From Paracoccaceae bacterium (GTDB taxonomy: Bacteria; Pseudomonadota; Alphaproteobacteria; Rhodobacterales; Rhodobacteraceae): DNA of 64,000 nt. The DNA lies in assembly GCA_020425125.1 (NCBI GenBank), contig JAGQRV010000037.1, positions 84,221-148,220 on the forward strand, in the 5' to 3' direction. The notes beneath the pieces were generated by a model. That model saw nothing but the letters and a program-made list of their open reading frames with translations, did not search any database and was not told the DNA's origin. The position numbers and the translations under genes were made by a program. The number at the start of each line of letters is the position of its first letter. Position 1 is the first letter of the stretch. Positions 62,353-64,000 of the stretch are shown here, piece by piece.

Positions 62353-63147
62353 CGTTCTTGCCGGGGTTGGGTTGCGGTCGTGCCGGTCCCGGGAGTTGGC
62401 ACGGCCTGCGGCGCTCACACCGCCATCGGCAACCTGACCCGCCCCGACGGGAAGGCAAAGCCTGGCACGACGCCACCGCAACGGAGCCGAGAGGGAAATC
62501 CCGGGCGCTTTCGGTGGCCCCGTCTCGATCGAAATGACAGCCGGACAAGAGCGAGACGATCAGGATCGCAGTGTCTGACATGAACGCAGCGGCGCCGGGT
62601 CTTCTCGGGGCGACGGCACGCATTCCATCGATCCCGTTCGGCGGCAACTTTCCCGCCGCACTGCAGCCAGGACCGCGACCCCATCGAGACTGCCCTCTCG
62701 AAGCTCAAGACGCTGCTGCTGAGGGTCGCCACCTGCACCCCCCGACCGGCAGTGACACACGATCGGCGACGCAGGCGATGCCTCCACACCAAAAAACGGA
62801 GACCGAAACCACTTCGCCGACGCAGGCCGTATGCCCGAGTGCGGAGAACCCGCTCTGGAACTGAAGCGTTTCCGCAAAGACTGTTCCGACCAGTGCCGCT
62901 GCGCCCTTTGCCAGATTGGCCCTGCCGATCCTCACGCTGGAGCGCAGGCTGTCACGGGCTTTCTTCAGCCATGTCCGTGTCTCAGACAGATCCAGCGAGA
63001 CAGTGTTGGCGGGCGCGAGCGTCCTGAAGGCGGGCACCGTCATCAGCGCGGCCTGTCGGCACGGGTCTCCGATGCCGGCGTCCCGCTCCCTTCCGGCGGT
63101 CCCCTGGCGCGGACGCACTGGCCTGCAGGACCGCATCGCCTGCGCCA
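62353..63147. other. gap with no intact gene
   Basis: 795 bases between convergent genes. No complete gene is visible. A minus-strand frame from ATG 63043 (MTVPAFRTLAPANTVSLDLS ... LKKARDSLRSSVRIGRANLAKGA) reads like the start of a small real protein for about 65 residues and then loses sense. It could be a remnant. Confidence 0.3.
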
Positions 63148-63957
63148 TCAGCCCGTCTGGAGCGCCCGGCGAAGATAGGCCATCGACCGGGCAATCGGCT
63201 CTCTGGGATCGTCCAACTCGCGGACGCTGGACGCAGTGCATTCGAAGGAGAACGGCCCCCGATACCCCGCGGCAATCAGGGCGCGCATCTGGCCGAGCGT
63301 ATCGATGCGGTCGGGCTCGCCGACAAGACCGCGCTCGCCATCCTGCGCGTCGGTCAGAGCGTCGGGGCCCGGAGAGACGCCGGAGATATGGACCATGCGG
63401 ATATGCGGGACGAGGTAATCGTCATCTCCTGCCAGCGCGTGCTGGAAGGTATCGTGCACGATGCCGAAGCGGTCGCCGAGACCGAGGGCGTCGATCGCCG
63501 CGACCGCCTCGCGCTGGAACTTCATCGAGCAGTGCGCAAAGCCGATCGGCTCGAGAAGCGCGGTCACGTTGGTCCCGGCGAGCATCGGGGCGATCTCGGC
63601 AACCACCCTGCGGAGCGTCGCGGCCCGCGCCTCCGCATCGGGATCGCGGAAGTCGACCCGCGGAATCAGGCTGACGGTCTCGGCACCGGCGGCATCGGCG
63701 GTCTCGATCAGGGTCTTGACCGCGGCGCGCCGCGCGTCGTTCCAGTCGTCGAACGGATAGATCTCGCTCAGACCGACGAACCGCAAGCCGCGGCCGCGAG
63801 CCATCTCGCCCGCCCGGTCCGGTGCGACCCCGTCGAAGACGGGCCGCCCGAGGTCGGTCCGGGGTTCGACGCCGACGCAGCCGAGATCCGCGGCCAGGTC
63901 GAGAAAGTCGGGAAAGCTCAGCGCGGACGCCGTCTTCTGGTTCAGGGCGAAGTCCAT
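63148..63957 (-). CDS. IolI-like TIM-barrel isomerase/epimerase
   Basis: 269 residues from ATG 63957 with a GGAAGGA site; the in-frame ATG at 63990 is less likely. The AP-endonuclease-2 fold is clear: DLAADLGCVGVEPRTDLG, RGLRFVGLSEIYPFDDW, AGAETVSLIPRVD, VTALLEPIGF (Glu ligand), FGIVHDTFQHALAG (Asp and His ligands), IRMVHISGV, PFSFECTASSV (Glu). The pattern is nearest to 2-keto-myo-inositol isomerase IolI and related inosose enzymes. Its true substrate cannot be read from sequence. The upstream promoter region is cut by the window end. Confidence 0.78.
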   Translation of the reverse strand: MDFALNQKTASALSFPDFLDLAADLGCVGVEPRTDLGRPVFDGVAPDRAGEMARGRGLRFVGLSEIYPFDDWNDARRAAVKTLIETADAAGAETVSLIPRVDFRDPDAEARAATLRRVVAEIAPMLAGTNVTALLEPIGFAHCSMKFQREAVAAIDALGLGDRFGIVHDTFQHALAGDDDYLVPHIRMVHISGVSPGPDALTDAQDGERGLVGEPDRIDTLGQMRALIAAGYRGPFSFECTASSVRELDDPREPIARSMAYLRRALQTG

Positions 63958-64000
63958 GGCGGTATCCTTCCGAATTGCGTCGCCGATCACGCGTCCTGTT

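Noticed and set aside
1-64000. CRISPR arrays, tRNA, rRNA and insertion sequences
   Set aside because: I looked for regularly spaced repeats, tRNA-like clover-leaf text and transposase motifs and found none that could be supported. The only perfect tandem repeat is GCCTGAA at 50.4 kb, which has no spacers.

Overview
The window is a GC-rich chromosomal segment, most probably from an alphaproteobacterium of the Rhodobacterales/Paracoccaceae type. This is inferred from the beta-hydroxyaspartate-cycle genes next to glycolate oxidase, the minCDE set, a tripartite tricarboxylate transporter (TTT), and dense ATGA/GTGA gene overlaps. No 16S or other taxonomic marker is present.

Region 1 (1-7.4 kb, + strand) is a C2 assimilation operon: the end of bhcB, then bhcC, bhcD, glcD, glcE, glcF and a ureohydrolase. 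Glycolate oxidase makes glyoxylate and the beta-hydroxyaspartate cycle (BHAC) fixes two glyoxylates into iminosuccinate/aspartate without CO2 loss. Region 2 (7.5-17.5 kb) is mixed: a cytosolic sulfite-oxidase-like molybdoenzyme, minC-minD-minE (minus strand), a papain-like C70-type cysteine protease, a MetV/MetF-type methylenetetrahydrofolate reductase pair, two clearly decayed genes (an exported protein and a winged-helix/TPR regulator) and an orphan LuxR-type regulator.

Region 3 (17.9-46.0 kb, + strand) is the main feature: about 28 kb encoding a contractile injection system (CIS) of the extracellular/phage-tail-like (eCIS, Afp/PVC-related) class. In order: pseudo-receiver protein, small protein, sheath, tube, a zinc-knuckle baseplate-type protein, a Pro-rich protein, DUF4255 (Pvc16-like) tail cap, AAA+ ATPase (Pvc15-like), a small protein, CIS-tube adaptor and LysM-like protein (together equal to Pvc7), gpD-like hub and gpV-like spike (together equal to Pvc8), PAAR-like tip, gp25, two baseplate J-type wedge proteins, a tail-protein-I/beta-helix fusion, a 1075-residue beta-helix protein, a coiled-coil/helix-hairpin-helix protein, a DUF4157-HExxH-LysM protein, a HEAT-repeat protein and a DUF4157-OmpA protein. 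There are no capsid, portal, terminase, lysis or T6SS membrane-complex genes, and no obvious tape-measure protein.

Region 4 (46.2-57.7 kb): a serine beta-lactamase-fold hydrolase (minus), then a KstD-like flavoprotein and a TIM-barrel isomerase, a LysR regulator, the TTT transporter tctC-tctB-tctA, an NAD-type shikimate/quinate dehydrogenase and a fused 3-dehydroshikimate dehydratase (QuiC type). I read this as uptake and catabolism of quinate/shikimate-like alicyclic acids to protocatechuate. Two matching T-N11-A operator-like modules, one before the flavoprotein and one before tctC, tie both operons to the LysR protein.

Region 5 (57.7-64 kb): a flavin monooxygenase divergent from a BTAD/TolB/TPR regulator, and an IolI-like TIM-barrel isomerase. 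Several stretches here (57.7-58.4, 62.4-63.1 kb) hold no convincing intact gene and may contain gene debris.
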